DNA from: an uncultured Clostridia bacterium | Lineage (GTDB): Bacteria; Bacillota_I; Bacilli_A; RF39; UBA660 | DNA length: 45,784 nt | Reading direction: 5' to 3' | Assembly: GCA_947165365.1 (NCBI GenBank) | Contig: CAMVAF010000011.1 | Coordinates: 1 to 45,784 of the forward strand | In this document: one piece after another, positions 22,675 to 31,680 of the stretch | Layout of the letters: the number at the start of each line of letters is the position of its first letter | How positions within the stretch are numbered: position 1 is the first letter of the stretch | Made by a program: the position numbers and the translations under genes | Notes under the pieces: generated by a model | What the model was told of the DNA's origin: nothing | The model's input: the letters and a program-made list of their open reading frames with translations, nothing else | Database searches by the model: none

Positions 22675-23889
22675 ATGGAAGTAAAAAAAGAAGTCAAGAA
22701 AAGAAATGTTGCCATTGAGATTTGGCGTTTCCTTGCGGCTTTTGCAATTGTTGGATTCCATGTTGGATGGATAATTGCAAGAAGCTGTAATGGAAGCAAT
22801 GGATACTGGATGACACCAACAAACACTTGGTTCTTTGGTTCTAGTGAAGTATTATTACTATTTACTGTTACTGCTGGATATTTTATGGTATCTCACTATA
22901 AGAAATTGGCTAAAGATCCAAAATATAAAGAAAGGAGTGCGATGAGTAGAGCCGGAGAGTATACTTGGACAAGAATTAAATCATTATTACCTGTATTAAT
23001 TCTTGGATATATATTGGGTGTAATAATATGTACTAAATTCTTCTATCCAGAATATGGATTCCAAGAAACATGTGTTATGTTATTTAATAGTATCTGGGAA
23101 TTCTTAGGATTCCATGCTGCCGGTTTAAGAAGTTTAGGTGGTGAATTCTTTAACTTAAATGGACCATTATGGTTTATTTCTGCTATGACTATTGTGGGAT
23201 ACTTTATCTATTGGGGTCTATGTAAAAACGAAGATGTTACTGCAGGATTTATAGCACCAATTCTTGCTATTTTTACAGCAGGATGGTGGAGTTTTACTGA
23301 TACAAGAGCTGCTCAAACTGCATGGTCTACATTTGGAACTCAATTAGCATCCACAAATGGAATGGGTGGAAGTGCAACTTCCCAAACAGCAACTTTAGGA
23401 TTTAACAATGGTTTAATCTTTGTTATGTTAGGTATGCTTATTGGTGTAATCTTATATTACCTAATTGAAAAACTAAAAAATCGTGAGGAAAAATCAAATG
23501 TTGGCTTAACAATTTTAAATGTAGTTGTTACAGGATTACTATTATGGTATATAATATATCAACCAACATGGTTTAAATTAGAAAGATGGCCAGTTGCTTT
23601 CTTGTGTATTATGGTTGTTGGTTTAGCAATCCTTAATAAAGATGGTTTAACAAAAGTTTTAAATAATGATTATACAAACAAAGCATTTGGATATTTAGGA
23701 AGTATATCATTATATGTATATATGCTACATTATCCAATAGCAATTCTAGTATTAAGAATCTTTGGTAAAAATACTCAAGCTAATCCATATACCTTCTGGC
23801 AAGTATTCATTCCTACAGTAGTAATTTCTATTGTACTATCAATATTTGTCAAATATGTTATGGAAGCAACAATATTAAAGAAAAAATAA
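22675..23889 (+). CDS. Acyltransferase family 3 membrane protein
   Basis: A 404-residue integral membrane protein with about ten helices. It opens with the family pattern: IEIWRFLAAFAIVGFHVGW, with conserved Arg and His (about residues 13-31). Such enzymes acylate extracytoplasmic sugars or lipids, often exopolysaccharide, teichoic acid or peptidoglycan. A Gln/Thr/Ser-rich loop (about 220-240) is unusual. It stands alone between two terminators, with AAAGGAG before ATG 22675. Confidence 0.85.
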   Translation: MEVKKEVKKRNVAIEIWRFLAAFAIVGFHVGWIIARSCNGSNGYWMTPTNTWFFGSSEVLLLFTVTAGYFMVSHYKKLAKDPKYKERSAMSRAGEYTWTRIKSLLPVLILGYILGVIICTKFFYPEYGFQETCVMLFNSIWEFLGFHAAGLRSLGGEFFNLNGPLWFISAMTIVGYFIYWGLCKNEDVTAGFIAPILAIFTAGWWSFTDTRAAQTAWSTFGTQLASTNGMGGSATSQTATLGFNNGLIFVMLGMLIGVILYYLIEKLKNREEKSNVGLTILNVVVTGLLLWYIIYQPTWFKLERWPVAFLCIMVVGLAILNKDGLTKVLNNDYTNKAFGYLGSISLYVYMLHYPIAILVLRIFGKNTQANPYTFWQVFIPTVVISIVLSIFVKYVMEATILKKK

Positions 23890-23897
23890 GAAATTAG

Positions 23898-23927
23898 TAA
23901 GAAATGTTATAAACATTTCTTATTTTT
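23898..23927 (+). terminator. Rho-independent terminator
   Basis: A TAAGAAATGTT / AACATTTCTTA perfect stem with a 3-nt loop and T-rich tail, after the acyltransferase. Confidence 0.8.
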
Positions 23928-23953
23928 ATGATATACTAGCGTTAGGTGATAAT

Positions 23954-25537
23954 ATGAAAATAATAAAAAAAGAAGAAGTTGCAAAATTAATTAAAGATAA
24001 TGATATGGTTGCGATATCTGGAAGTGGTGGTTCTGGAAGTCCCGAAGCCTTAATTAAAAGTATCATGGATTCATATTTAAAAACATCTCATCCAAAGAAT
24101 ATTGGTGTTACTTGTGGTATATCTCCTGGTAATTTAACTCAAGATGATGTTGGAATGAATATGCTTGCTAAAGAAGGCTTAGTAGGAAGAGCTATTTGTG
24201 CTCATTTAGGTATGGGAAGAGTATTTGGTAATGCTATTGGTAATAATCAATTTCCTGCTTTTGCTGTACCATTAGGAGTAATAAACCATTTATATCGTGC
24301 TATAGCAGGACATGAAGTTGGTATTGTTACCCATATAGGTTTAGGAACATTTGCTGATCCAAGAATTGAAGGATGTTGTGCTAACCTTAAAGCTAAAAAA
24401 TTAAATCCTATAGTAGAAGTAGTTAATATTGGTGGAAAAGAAAATTTATTTTATCATTCATTTCCTATTAATGTTGCTCTAATTAAAGCATCGTTTGCTG
24501 ATTCTGATGGCAATATTTCCTTAGAAGAAGAAGGAGTTATTGGTGAACAATATAATATGGCTATAGCAGCCCATAATAGTGGCGGTATTGTAATTGTTGA
24601 AGTTAAAGATATTAAACCAAGTAAATCATTAAGAGCAAGAAATGTTTTAATTCATTCTTCATATGTTGATTATGTTGTTGTAAATAAACCTGATGATAAA
24701 TTAGGAGAATATAATATTCCTTTTTATCGACCAGAAATAACTGGTGATAAAAGAATTAAATTAGAAGATATCGAGATAAGAAAATTAGATGAAAGAAAAA
24801 TATGTGGCAGAAGAAGTGCAATGGAGCTTCGTAAAGGATATGTTATTAATTTAGGAGTTGGTATGCCAGATAGCGTTGCTAATGTTGCAGCCGAAGAAGG
24901 CATATCAGAAGATATCTTCCTATCAGTAGAATCAGGTCCAACTGGAGGTGTACCAATAGGCGGTATTGTTTTTGGAGCATCAGTAAATCCTGATTCTGTA
25001 ATTCAAACAGCCGAACAATTTGATGCTTATAATGGTGGATCTCTTGATATGGCAATCGTAGGACTTGCAGAGGTTGATAAATATGGTAATGTAAATGTAT
25101 CAAAATTTGGGACAAGAGTTACTGGTCCTGGAGGATTTATTAATATTACGCAGTGTACTCCTAAAATAGTATTTATGGGAACATTTATGGCCGGTAACTT
25201 AGAAGAAGAAATCAAAGATGGTAAACTAATCATTAAACATGAAGGAAATAAAAAGAAATTTGTTAATAATGTTGAGCAAATCACATTCTCTTCAAAAGAA
25301 GCAATAAAAAATAATCAAGAAATACTATATGTTACTGAAAGAGGAGTATTTAAATTAACCAAAGAAGGAGTAATGTTAATAGAAATAGCACCCAATGTTG
25401 ATTTAGAAAAAGATATCCTAGCTAATATGGATTTTAAACCATTGATATCAAAAGATTTAAAATTAATGGATGAAAGAATATTTAAAGAAGGAAAAATGAA
25501 AATTAAAGAAAATTTTCTTAAAGGAATTAAATTATGA
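23954..25537 (+). CDS. Acyl-CoA:acetate/propionate-type CoA-transferase (class I, fused subunits)
   Basis: A 527-residue fusion of the alpha and beta CoA-transferase subunits, like YdiF and propionate CoA-transferase. The N-terminal half has SGSGGSGSPEALI and the oxyanion region. The C-terminal half has the catalytic Glu in SVESGPTGG (about residues 323-331), followed by GGIVFGASVNP. It moves CoA between short-chain acyl-CoA and a free acid, which fits a fermenter. It overlaps the next gene by ATGA, so the two are translationally coupled. The preferred acid cannot be read from sequence. Confidence 0.88.
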   Translation: MKIIKKEEVAKLIKDNDMVAISGSGGSGSPEALIKSIMDSYLKTSHPKNIGVTCGISPGNLTQDDVGMNMLAKEGLVGRAICAHLGMGRVFGNAIGNNQFPAFAVPLGVINHLYRAIAGHEVGIVTHIGLGTFADPRIEGCCANLKAKKLNPIVEVVNIGGKENLFYHSFPINVALIKASFADSDGNISLEEEGVIGEQYNMAIAAHNSGGIVIVEVKDIKPSKSLRARNVLIHSSYVDYVVVNKPDDKLGEYNIPFYRPEITGDKRIKLEDIEIRKLDERKICGRRSAMELRKGYVINLGVGMPDSVANVAAEEGISEDIFLSVESGPTGGVPIGGIVFGASVNPDSVIQTAEQFDAYNGGSLDMAIVGLAEVDKYGNVNVSKFGTRVTGPGGFINITQCTPKIVFMGTFMAGNLEEEIKDGKLIIKHEGNKKKFVNNVEQITFSSKEAIKNNQEILYVTERGVFKLTKEGVMLIEIAPNVDLEKDILANMDFKPLISKDLKLMDERIFKEGKMKIKENFLKGIKL

Positions 25538-26151
25538 AAGTATTAATTATAAATGGAAGTCCCCATAAAGATGGATGTACAAAGGAAGCTTTAAAAGAAG
25601 TAGAAAAAGAATTAAATAAAGAAAATATTGAAACAGAAATACTTGAAATTGGTTCTATGGATATTAGAGGATGTATCGCTTGTAATTATTGTAAGGATAA
25701 TAAAAAATGTGTTTTTAATGATATTGTTAATGAAGCTGCTAATACTTTTAAAGATTGTGACGGAATATTAATCGGATCCCCAGTTTATTACGCTGGCATA
25801 AATGGAACTCTAAAGTCCTTTTTAGATCGTCTTTTTAACAGTAGTTATATTGGTAAAAGTATGAAAGTAGGGGCATGTGTAGTTTCATCTAGAAGAGCAG
25901 GATCAATCACCACTCTTGATGAAATATATCACTATTTTGAAATATCTAATATGCCGATAGCAACAAGTACATATTTTAATGAAGTTCATGGAATTAAAAA
26001 AGATGATATATATTTAGATCAAGAAGGTATTCAAACAATGCATAATCTTGCCAGAAGTATGGCCTTTCTTATTAAATCTATTAATCTTGGCAAAAAAGAA
26101 TTTGGTATACCAAAAAAAGAATTAGGATATAAAACAAACTTTCTCAAATAA
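25534..26151 (+). CDS. Flavodoxin-family NAD(P)H-dependent FMN reductase
   Basis: A 205-residue flavodoxin-like protein: INGSPHKDGCTKEAL (residues 5-19) binds the FMN phosphate, GSPVYYAGINGTLKSFLDR (about 85-103) the isoalloxazine. A Cys cluster GCIACNYCKDNKKC (about 45-58) resembles that of iron-sulfur flavoproteins. It is a soluble redox enzyme, substrate unknown. Its start overlaps the CoA-transferase stop. Confidence 0.85.
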   Translation: MKVLIINGSPHKDGCTKEALKEVEKELNKENIETEILEIGSMDIRGCIACNYCKDNKKCVFNDIVNEAANTFKDCDGILIGSPVYYAGINGTLKSFLDRLFNSSYIGKSMKVGACVVSSRRAGSITTLDEIYHYFEISNMPIATSTYFNEVHGIKKDDIYLDQEGIQTMHNLARSMAFLIKSINLGKKEFGIPKKELGYKTNFLK

Positions 26152-26158
26152 CGCTAAT

Positions 26159-26187
26159 TTGACATTTTTCCTTTAAAGTGGTATAAT
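26159..26187 (+). promoter_or_regulatory. Sigma-A-type promoter
   Basis: TTGACA (26159-26164), 17-nt spacer, TATAAT (26182-26187): full consensus, 28 nt before the ATG at 26216. Confidence 0.85.
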
Positions 26188-26215
26188 ATGCAAGATTTTA
26201 AAGGAGTGGGTTTAG

Positions 26216-27655
26216 ATGAAGATTAGTAATTTAAAAAATATTTTAAAAAATAATGAGTATGAAATTAAAACAATGAAGGAAAAATTAAGAGGTTATCCTA
26301 AAAAAGAATGGATGTCTATAGAAAACAAAATATCTTTTTTAGAAAGACAAAATAGCGCTATAAACACTTTTATAGAAAATGATTCTAATAAAGTATTAAG
26401 TGAAAAAGATAATATTAAGGTACTAAATAGATTATCCAAAGGAAGAGTTAAAGCCATTTTTAGTAATATTATTGGTCAAGTAGATAGAAAAATCCATAAT
26501 AGTTTAAATAAAAATGACAAAATATGGGATATATATCAAAAAAATATTAATGAAAAATATTATAGTACATCAAATTTTTATTTTAAAAGATATATGGCAT
26601 CACTTATACCTCTTGTTGGAGGAATTATGTTATCAAATGTACCTATTATTGGATTAGGGATATTATCATATGCCAAAAATATTGTTGGTAATATTAAAAC
26701 AATATATGAAAAAAATAAATATGGTATTTTAAAACCAATAAGAGAATATCCTATTTATAGAATGAGTTGGATTGATAATATTAAAACATCCACTTATAAG
26801 TATAGAAAACAAAAAAGGTTATTTAGTAATAAACAAAATAATGAATTAATTAATAGTAAACAATCAAAAGAACAAATTATTGATGAAATAAATAATTTTG
26901 ATTTTCGTACAAAAAATATAAGATACATTGAAAATTTAATTAAAGATTTTTCTCTAATAGAGAATCCTTCAACAAAATTATGTGATAAATATCAAGAAAT
27001 AGTTAATTATCACAATTGGTTAATTCAAAGAAATAATACTGCAGTAGCTGAAAATACCAAATATTTGGAAGAAAAATTTAAAACAACTGAAATGCCAAAT
27101 ACAATATTAAAAAAAGAGGAAAAGGATGTTGAAAAAATAATCAAGCAAATTGATTTAGATAATAAAAATCCAAAAACACCAAAAGATAATACAATCATAG
27201 AAACAAAAAAAGTAGATATTAATAACTATGCCAATATGGATTATTTACAGGCTATTAGTTATGAAAAGAATCCAAATCAAACAATGAATTTTAGTGAAGC
27301 AATATCTATAATTAGAGATAAAAAACTCCATAAAGAAGATGAATGGCGAAATGCAGTAAGTGTTTTATCTAGTACTTTTGGAAGTAGTAGAGAAAAGAAA
27401 AATGATACTGCCAAAAATTTAAATGATTTTAATAAAACAGAAAATTTGTTAGCAATTTATGGAAGAAAAATAAAAAATAATACAGCAACTAATGAAGAAA
27501 AACTAATATATAATGCTTTAATATATCATTTAGCAATGTGTGATTTAGAAAACTTTTCTTTAGATGATATCAAAGACTATATAAATGATTATATAATTGA
27601 AGAAGCAGATAGATACATTGAAGATGTAAAAAAATATCAAAAAATAAAATTATAA
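26216..27655 (+). CDS. Hypothetical protein with central hydrophobic segments
   Basis: I do not recognise a family. The 479-residue protein has a Lys/Asn-rich N-terminal helical region (1-120, coiled-coil-like around 15-70), two hydrophobic segments (about 131-145 and 148-163, with GG and PIIGLG), then a long charged helical C-terminus. A promoter at perfect consensus suggests strong expression. AAGGAG lies 9-10 nt before the ATG. It is monocistronic (terminator at 27674). Confidence 0.6.
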   Translation: MKISNLKNILKNNEYEIKTMKEKLRGYPKKEWMSIENKISFLERQNSAINTFIENDSNKVLSEKDNIKVLNRLSKGRVKAIFSNIIGQVDRKIHNSLNKNDKIWDIYQKNINEKYYSTSNFYFKRYMASLIPLVGGIMLSNVPIIGLGILSYAKNIVGNIKTIYEKNKYGILKPIREYPIYRMSWIDNIKTSTYKYRKQKRLFSNKQNNELINSKQSKEQIIDEINNFDFRTKNIRYIENLIKDFSLIENPSTKLCDKYQEIVNYHNWLIQRNNTAVAENTKYLEEKFKTTEMPNTILKKEEKDVEKIIKQIDLDNKNPKTPKDNTIIETKKVDINNYANMDYLQAISYEKNPNQTMNFSEAISIIRDKKLHKEDEWRNAVSVLSSTFGSSREKKNDTAKNLNDFNKTENLLAIYGRKIKNNTATNEEKLIYNALIYHLAMCDLENFSLDDIKDYINDYIIEEADRYIEDVKKYQKIKL

Positions 27656-27673
27656 AATGAATTTTATATAAAG

Positions 27674-27700
27674 AGTCAAATGAAAATTTGACTTTTTTTT
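27674..27700 (+). terminator. Rho-independent terminator
   Basis: AGTCAAAT / ATTTGACT stem followed by eight more T. The right arm contains the TTGACT -35 of the next promoter. Confidence 0.75.
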
Positions 27701-27716
27701 AAAAAAATGGTATAAT
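27688..27716 (+). promoter_or_regulatory. Sigma-A-type promoter overlapping a terminator
   Basis: TTGACT (27688-27693), 17-nt spacer, TATAAT (27711-27716), 32 nt before the ATG at 27749. Confidence 0.65.
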
Positions 27717-27748
27717 TAACAAGAATTTTGATATGGGGGTATTTTTGT

Positions 27749-28978
27749 ATGGATAATTATAGTTTATTTGTGGATATTGATGATGTACTTGTATATTCAT
27801 CACCATTAATTCAAAAACAGGTTAATGAAAAAACAGTTTTTAAAACAGAGATTTTAGAAAATATTGAGCAATTAAGAAGAAATGTTTTATACTTTAATAA
27901 TGAAGTAGAAAAAGAATGTAAATTATCATTCAAGGAAAAAAGATTACCAGATACTACACGTTTTCCTAAAGAAATATTTAACATAAAAAAAGATGATTTG
28001 ATTTTTGATAATTTAACTGATTATGAAATTCAGGATATTTATGTTAAATCAGTTACATCAAGTGGATATTATTTATCAGTTGTAAATCAAATTTATAACC
28101 AATTTCTAGAACTTCGTGATATGTTTTTGGAAAATGATAACCTAGAGTATGGTAATTATAAAGAATATAATTTTGATGAAGAAAGAAAAAAGATTCTTAA
28201 ATTTAAAAATAGAGTTATTGATAGTTGGGATATGATTAATAAAATTAATAAATTTTGTTTATCAGAAGTTACAAAAATAAGTATGGAAGCTAAAAGTAAT
28301 CATACATATCCTAATTATGGTGATTTAGTTAAAACTGATAATAATGATATTATAAGAACCAATACCAATAAAAATGATTATAACTATTATTTATATGAAA
28401 AACCAATTCAAGATATTTGTCGTCTTGCAACAAATAATTTATTAGAATATATTTTATTGAATTTTAATATAGAAAAAACAATAAGTAAAGAATTAATCGA
28501 TTATGATATGATATATCAAGAAAGTAATGTAAATCAAAAGGCTGTATTAATGATATATAGAGCAATGTTATCTAATAATATTGATAAATTGTATTTATTA
28601 TCACATCATAATGGAACAAGAGAATGCAAAGCTAAAAGAAATCTAATGAATAAATTATTTCCAAATGGTGAATTTATAGGATTAAGATTTCACAGTAGCG
28701 AACACAATTTAGAAAGAAGAAATAGAAGTTCTAAAATGGATACAGCACTACTTGTATGTGATAAAGATCCTTCTATGATGATATTAATTGATGATAGTAA
28801 AGCAAATTGTAGCGATTGGCAAGAAAAAGGTGGAAAAGTAATTCTTTATAGAGAAATTAGTGATGCTGAAAAAACAAGTAGAATAGAAAAAAGTGATTTC
28901 CTTCGTATAACCGATTTTAATATGTTAGAAGAAGCACTTGATAATATAATGATTAAAGAAAAAAGGAAAGTGAAATAA
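27749..28978 (+). CDS. HAD-like protein, first of a tandem pair
   Basis: A 409-residue protein opening with FVDIDDVLVYSSPLI (residues 6-20), the HAD motif I pattern (DxDx[TV]). The expected late acidic motif is ILIDDSKANC (about 345-354), with a Ser/His step at LYLLSHHNGTRE (about 280-291). Between them lies a ~200-residue helical insertion, far longer than in ordinary HAD caps. HAD enzymes are mostly phosphohydrolases acting through the first Asp. It lies 1 nt before a shorter relative with the same motif order. ATG 27749 follows GGGGG; the TTG at 27728 is not used. Substrate unknown. Confidence 0.65.
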   Translation: MDNYSLFVDIDDVLVYSSPLIQKQVNEKTVFKTEILENIEQLRRNVLYFNNEVEKECKLSFKEKRLPDTTRFPKEIFNIKKDDLIFDNLTDYEIQDIYVKSVTSSGYYLSVVNQIYNQFLELRDMFLENDNLEYGNYKEYNFDEERKKILKFKNRVIDSWDMINKINKFCLSEVTKISMEAKSNHTYPNYGDLVKTDNNDIIRTNTNKNDYNYYLYEKPIQDICRLATNNLLEYILLNFNIEKTISKELIDYDMIYQESNVNQKAVLMIYRAMLSNNIDKLYLLSHHNGTRECKAKRNLMNKLFPNGEFIGLRFHSSEHNLERRNRSSKMDTALLVCDKDPSMMILIDDSKANCSDWQEKGGKVILYREISDAEKTSRIEKSDFLRITDFNMLEEALDNIMIKEKRKVK

Positions 28979-28979
28979 A

Positions 28980-29744
28980 ATGAATGATAATATTTTAGTA
29001 TTAGATTGTGATGGAGTAATATTTGATAGTTTACCATTAATTGATAACTATGTAAAAAACATAAAATATATTGCCAGTGATTCTTATAAAAGAGAATTAG
29101 ACCAAGAAGAATTTAGAGCAAGACTTATGCTTAATAAATGGGAAGAAGAAAGATCAAATGATCCTAGTCAATATGGATTAATTAAAAAAAGAATCAAAGA
29201 TGTTGAGAGAAAAAGAAAAGAACATTACGAGTATAAAGATAAAGTATTAGAAGAAGTTACTGATAAATATAAAGGTAAAATTGATTATCAAAAAATATAT
29301 CAATTAGAGAATACTTATGATGGTGTTATTAATATGATATATACTATTTATGGTAAAGGTCTATTTAATGAAATATATGTATTATCTCATGTAAATTGTA
29401 AAAGAGAAATAAATGCCAAAAAAAAGTTTTTTGAAACTTATTTACCTATGGTAAAATTTGTTCCCGTTATGTTTCATATTGAACCTTTTTATAATCAAGA
29501 TGGTTCTAAAAATACCAAAAGAAAAAGAACAAATAAAATTGAATATTTTAAAAATTACCTAAGTTTAGAAGAATTATCAGGTGTGTATTTTATAGATGAT
29601 ACCGAATCAATTGTTAAAGAAGCTTTAGATTTAGGAGTTAATAATACCTTTTATAAAAATGATTCTAGTTCAACAATTGATTTATTAACTAAAGTAGCTT
29701 TTGATTCCATTGGAGTAATTAGTAAGGAAAATATTTCTCGATAA
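28980..29744 (+). CDS. HAD-like protein, second of a tandem pair
   Basis: A 254-residue protein with LVLDCDGVIFDSLPLID (residues 6-22) as HAD motif I, YVLSHVNCKREINAKK (about 135-150) as the Ser/Lys region and VYFIDDTESIV (about 202-212) as the acidic motif. Motif spacing and wording parallel the preceding gene, so they look like diverged paralogues with different insert sizes. They are separated by 1 nt and are certainly one transcript. Confidence 0.7.
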   Translation: MNDNILVLDCDGVIFDSLPLIDNYVKNIKYIASDSYKRELDQEEFRARLMLNKWEEERSNDPSQYGLIKKRIKDVERKRKEHYEYKDKVLEEVTDKYKGKIDYQKIYQLENTYDGVINMIYTIYGKGLFNEIYVLSHVNCKREINAKKKFFETYLPMVKFVPVMFHIEPFYNQDGSKNTKRKRTNKIEYFKNYLSLEELSGVYFIDDTESIVKEALDLGVNNTFYKNDSSSTIDLLTKVAFDSIGVISKENISR

Positions 29745-29814
29745 TTAGTTATATGTAATAACACTTTTATGATATTTTAATAAAATAATATAGATATCAT
29801 AAAGGAGGTTGTTT

Positions 29815-29979
29815 ATGTATTATTATGGTGGTGGAACATGTGGATGCCAAAATAACTATGGTTATCCAATGTATCCTGTATATTATCCTAATTATGGAAA
29901 TAATTCTAATTCAGCAATAATTATTGTTTTATTTATACTATTAGTTATTATAATAGGTTCTAGATTTGGAGGAAGATAA
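29815..29979 (+). CDS. YjcZ-like small Gly-rich membrane protein
   Basis: A 54-residue protein: a Tyr/Gly/Asn-rich N-terminus (MYYYGGGTCGCQNNYG), then one transmembrane helix (AIIIVLFILLVIIIG, about residues 34-48) and a basic GSRFGGR end. This is the composition of YjcZ-type small proteins associated with sporulation in Bacilli. AAAGGAGG sits 6-7 nt before the ATG. A terminator overlaps its stop codon. Confidence 0.75.
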   Translation: MYYYGGGTCGCQNNYGYPMYPVYYPNYGNNSNSAIIIVLFILLVIIIGSRFGGR

Positions 29980-29997
29980 TCTTCTTCCTTTTTTCTT
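29971..29997 (+). terminator. Rho-independent terminator overlapping a stop codon
   Basis: A GGAAGA / TCTTCTTCC hairpin whose loop contains the TAA at 29977, followed by six T. Confidence 0.75.
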
Positions 29998-30024
29998 GCT
30001 AAAAACCTAAATTTATCATATAAT
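29996..30024 (+). promoter_or_regulatory. Candidate promoter of pdp
   Basis: TTGCTA (29996-30001), 17-nt spacer, TATAAT (30019-30024), 19 nt before the ATG. Confidence 0.5.
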
Positions 30025-30043
30025 TAAGTTATAGGGAGGCTTT

Positions 30044-31264
30044 ATGAATATAGTAGAAATAATTAACAAAAAAAGATTAAAAGGAACTTTATCAAAAGAT
30101 GAATTATCATTTATGTTTAATGGTTATTTAGAAGGAAAAATTAAAGATTATCAAATGTCTAGTTTATTAATGGCAATATGTATTAATGGAATGGATGAAG
30201 AAGAAATCTTTGATTTAGTAGATATCTTTATTAAAAGTGGTGATATTCTTGATTTATCAAGTATTAATGGTATTAAAGTAGATAAACATTCAACAGGTGG
30301 TGTAGGCGATAAAGTAAGTTTAATTGTTGGACCAATTGTTGCAAGTCTTGGTATTCCTTTTCCAAAGATGAGTGGAAGAGGATTAGGTCACACAGGTGGT
30401 ACCATTGATAAACTTGAAAGTATCAAAGGATTTAATACATCACTTACAGAAGAAGAATTTATAAAACAAGTTAATGATATTCATTTTGCAATTACTGGTC
30501 AAACAAAAAATTTATGTCCATTAGATAAAGTTATTTATGCATTACGTGATGTTACAGGAACAGTTGAATCAATCCCCTTAATTGCCGCAAGTATTATGTC
30601 AAAAAAAATAGCAGGAGGAGCCGATAAAATACTTTTGGATGTTAAAGTAGGCGATGGAGCTCTAATGAAAACGATGGAAGATGCTAAAAAGTTAGCAAAC
30701 TTAATGGAAAAAATAGGAGAATTCTATCATCGCGAAGTCCATGCTTTAATAACTGATATGAATACCCCTTTAGGAGATAATATAGGTAATAGTCTTGAAG
30801 TAATTGAAGCAATGGATATTTTAAAAGGAAAAAAATCTCCATTAAGAGATCTTTGTATAGAAGAAGCATCACACTTAGTATCAATGGCTAAAAATATATC
30901 CTTAGAAGAATCTAAAAAAGAAGTAATAGAAACACTTGATAATGGTAAAGCCTTTGATAAATTTTTAGAATTTGTTAAATATCAACATGGTGATATTAAA
31001 TCACTGGAAGTAAGTTTTAAAACCATTGATATAAAAAGTACTAAAGAGGGTACTCTAAATAAAATAAAAACTCTAAATTTAGGAATGTTATCAGTAAATC
31101 TAGGAGCAGGAAGAAAAAGTAAAGAAGATAAGATAGATCATACTGTAGGTATTGTTCTTAAAAAACATTTAAATGATTATATTAAAAAAGATGATGTTTT
31201 ATGTACTCTTTATGTTAATCAAGATATTACTATAAATCCTGATGATTATTTTGAAATAATATAA
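30044..31264 (+). CDS. pdp: Pyrimidine-nucleoside phosphorylase
   Basis: Phosphorolysis of thymidine/uridine to the base and (deoxy)ribose-1-phosphate in nucleoside salvage. Hallmarks: VDKHSTGGVGDKVSL (about 79-93) with the phosphate-binding loop, MSGRGLGHTGGTIDKLES (about 109-126) and the alpha/beta C-terminal domain. The 406 residues are about 25 fewer than the usual ~430, the loss being mainly in the C-terminal domain. It is monocistronic: GGGAGG precedes the ATG and a strong terminator follows. Confidence 0.93.
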   Translation: MNIVEIINKKRLKGTLSKDELSFMFNGYLEGKIKDYQMSSLLMAICINGMDEEEIFDLVDIFIKSGDILDLSSINGIKVDKHSTGGVGDKVSLIVGPIVASLGIPFPKMSGRGLGHTGGTIDKLESIKGFNTSLTEEEFIKQVNDIHFAITGQTKNLCPLDKVIYALRDVTGTVESIPLIAASIMSKKIAGGADKILLDVKVGDGALMKTMEDAKKLANLMEKIGEFYHREVHALITDMNTPLGDNIGNSLEVIEAMDILKGKKSPLRDLCIEEASHLVSMAKNISLEESKKEVIETLDNGKAFDKFLEFVKYQHGDIKSLEVSFKTIDIKSTKEGTLNKIKTLNLGMLSVNLGAGRKSKEDKIDHTVGIVLKKHLNDYIKKDDVLCTLYVNQDITINPDDYFEII

Positions 31265-31267
31265 AAC

Positions 31268-31297
31268 AAAAGGACTAACTCATGTTAGTCCTTTTAA
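31268..31297 (+). terminator. Rho-independent terminator
   Basis: An AAAAGGACTAAC / GTTAGTCCTTTT perfect 12-bp stem with a 3-nt loop. It is symmetrical and could work in both directions. Confidence 0.9.
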
Positions 31298-31316
31298 AAA
31301 GAATAAAAAGGGGTTG

Positions 31317-31360
31317 GCTAGTGTGATACTAGCGACCAATTCGCCTAAATCCGAATTGGT
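31317..31360. other. Two adjacent perfect hairpins of unknown role
   Basis: GCTAGT (31317-31322) pairs with ACTAGC (31328-31333), and ACCAATTCG (31335-31343) pairs with CGAATTGGT (31352-31360); they are separated by 1 nt. Neither is followed by a T run on the plus strand, and a terminator already exists just upstream. On the minus strand the pair is followed by CCCCTTTTTATT, so it could end a minus-strand RNA. No open frame lies here. Confidence 0.5.
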
Positions 31361-31502
31361 AATTTATATATTAATCATTTTTCCTCCAAAAGTCAATATT
31401 TTTTGTAAAGTTTACACTTTTTATTTCTAGATTAATTATCATATTTACTTTGATAAAAATTTATGTTATGATTAACTCATAAGATAAGAGGAAGTGATTA
31501 AA

Positions 31503-31577
31503 ATGGCAAGTGTAAATAACAATGTAAATAATCATTGTATAATTATGTCAATCTGGGGGGGGGGTCATTATTTCTAG
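31503..31577 (+). CDS. Possible 24-codon leader peptide with a 10-G tract
   Basis: ATG 31503 is preceded by AGAGGAAGTG (31487-31496). The frame reads MASVNNNVNNHCIIMSIWGG, GHYF and stops at 31575. The codons for Trp-Gly-Gly-Gly are a run of ten G (31555-31564). One extra G would extend the frame to about 31610; one fewer would end it at about the same place with another tail. It lies ~100 nt before the surface-protein gene, and the gap contains a long-range AAAGATGA / TCATCTTT pairing (about 31610-31657). Translation is not proven. Confidence 0.4.
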   Translation: MASVNNNVNNHCIIMSIWGGGHYF

Positions 31578-31680
31578 ATAGACTTCCATATAGAATAAGA
31601 GATTCATAAAGATGATTAAAGTAGTATAGCAATATATTACATTTTGGTCATCTTTTAATATATGAAGAAAGGAATTAATT

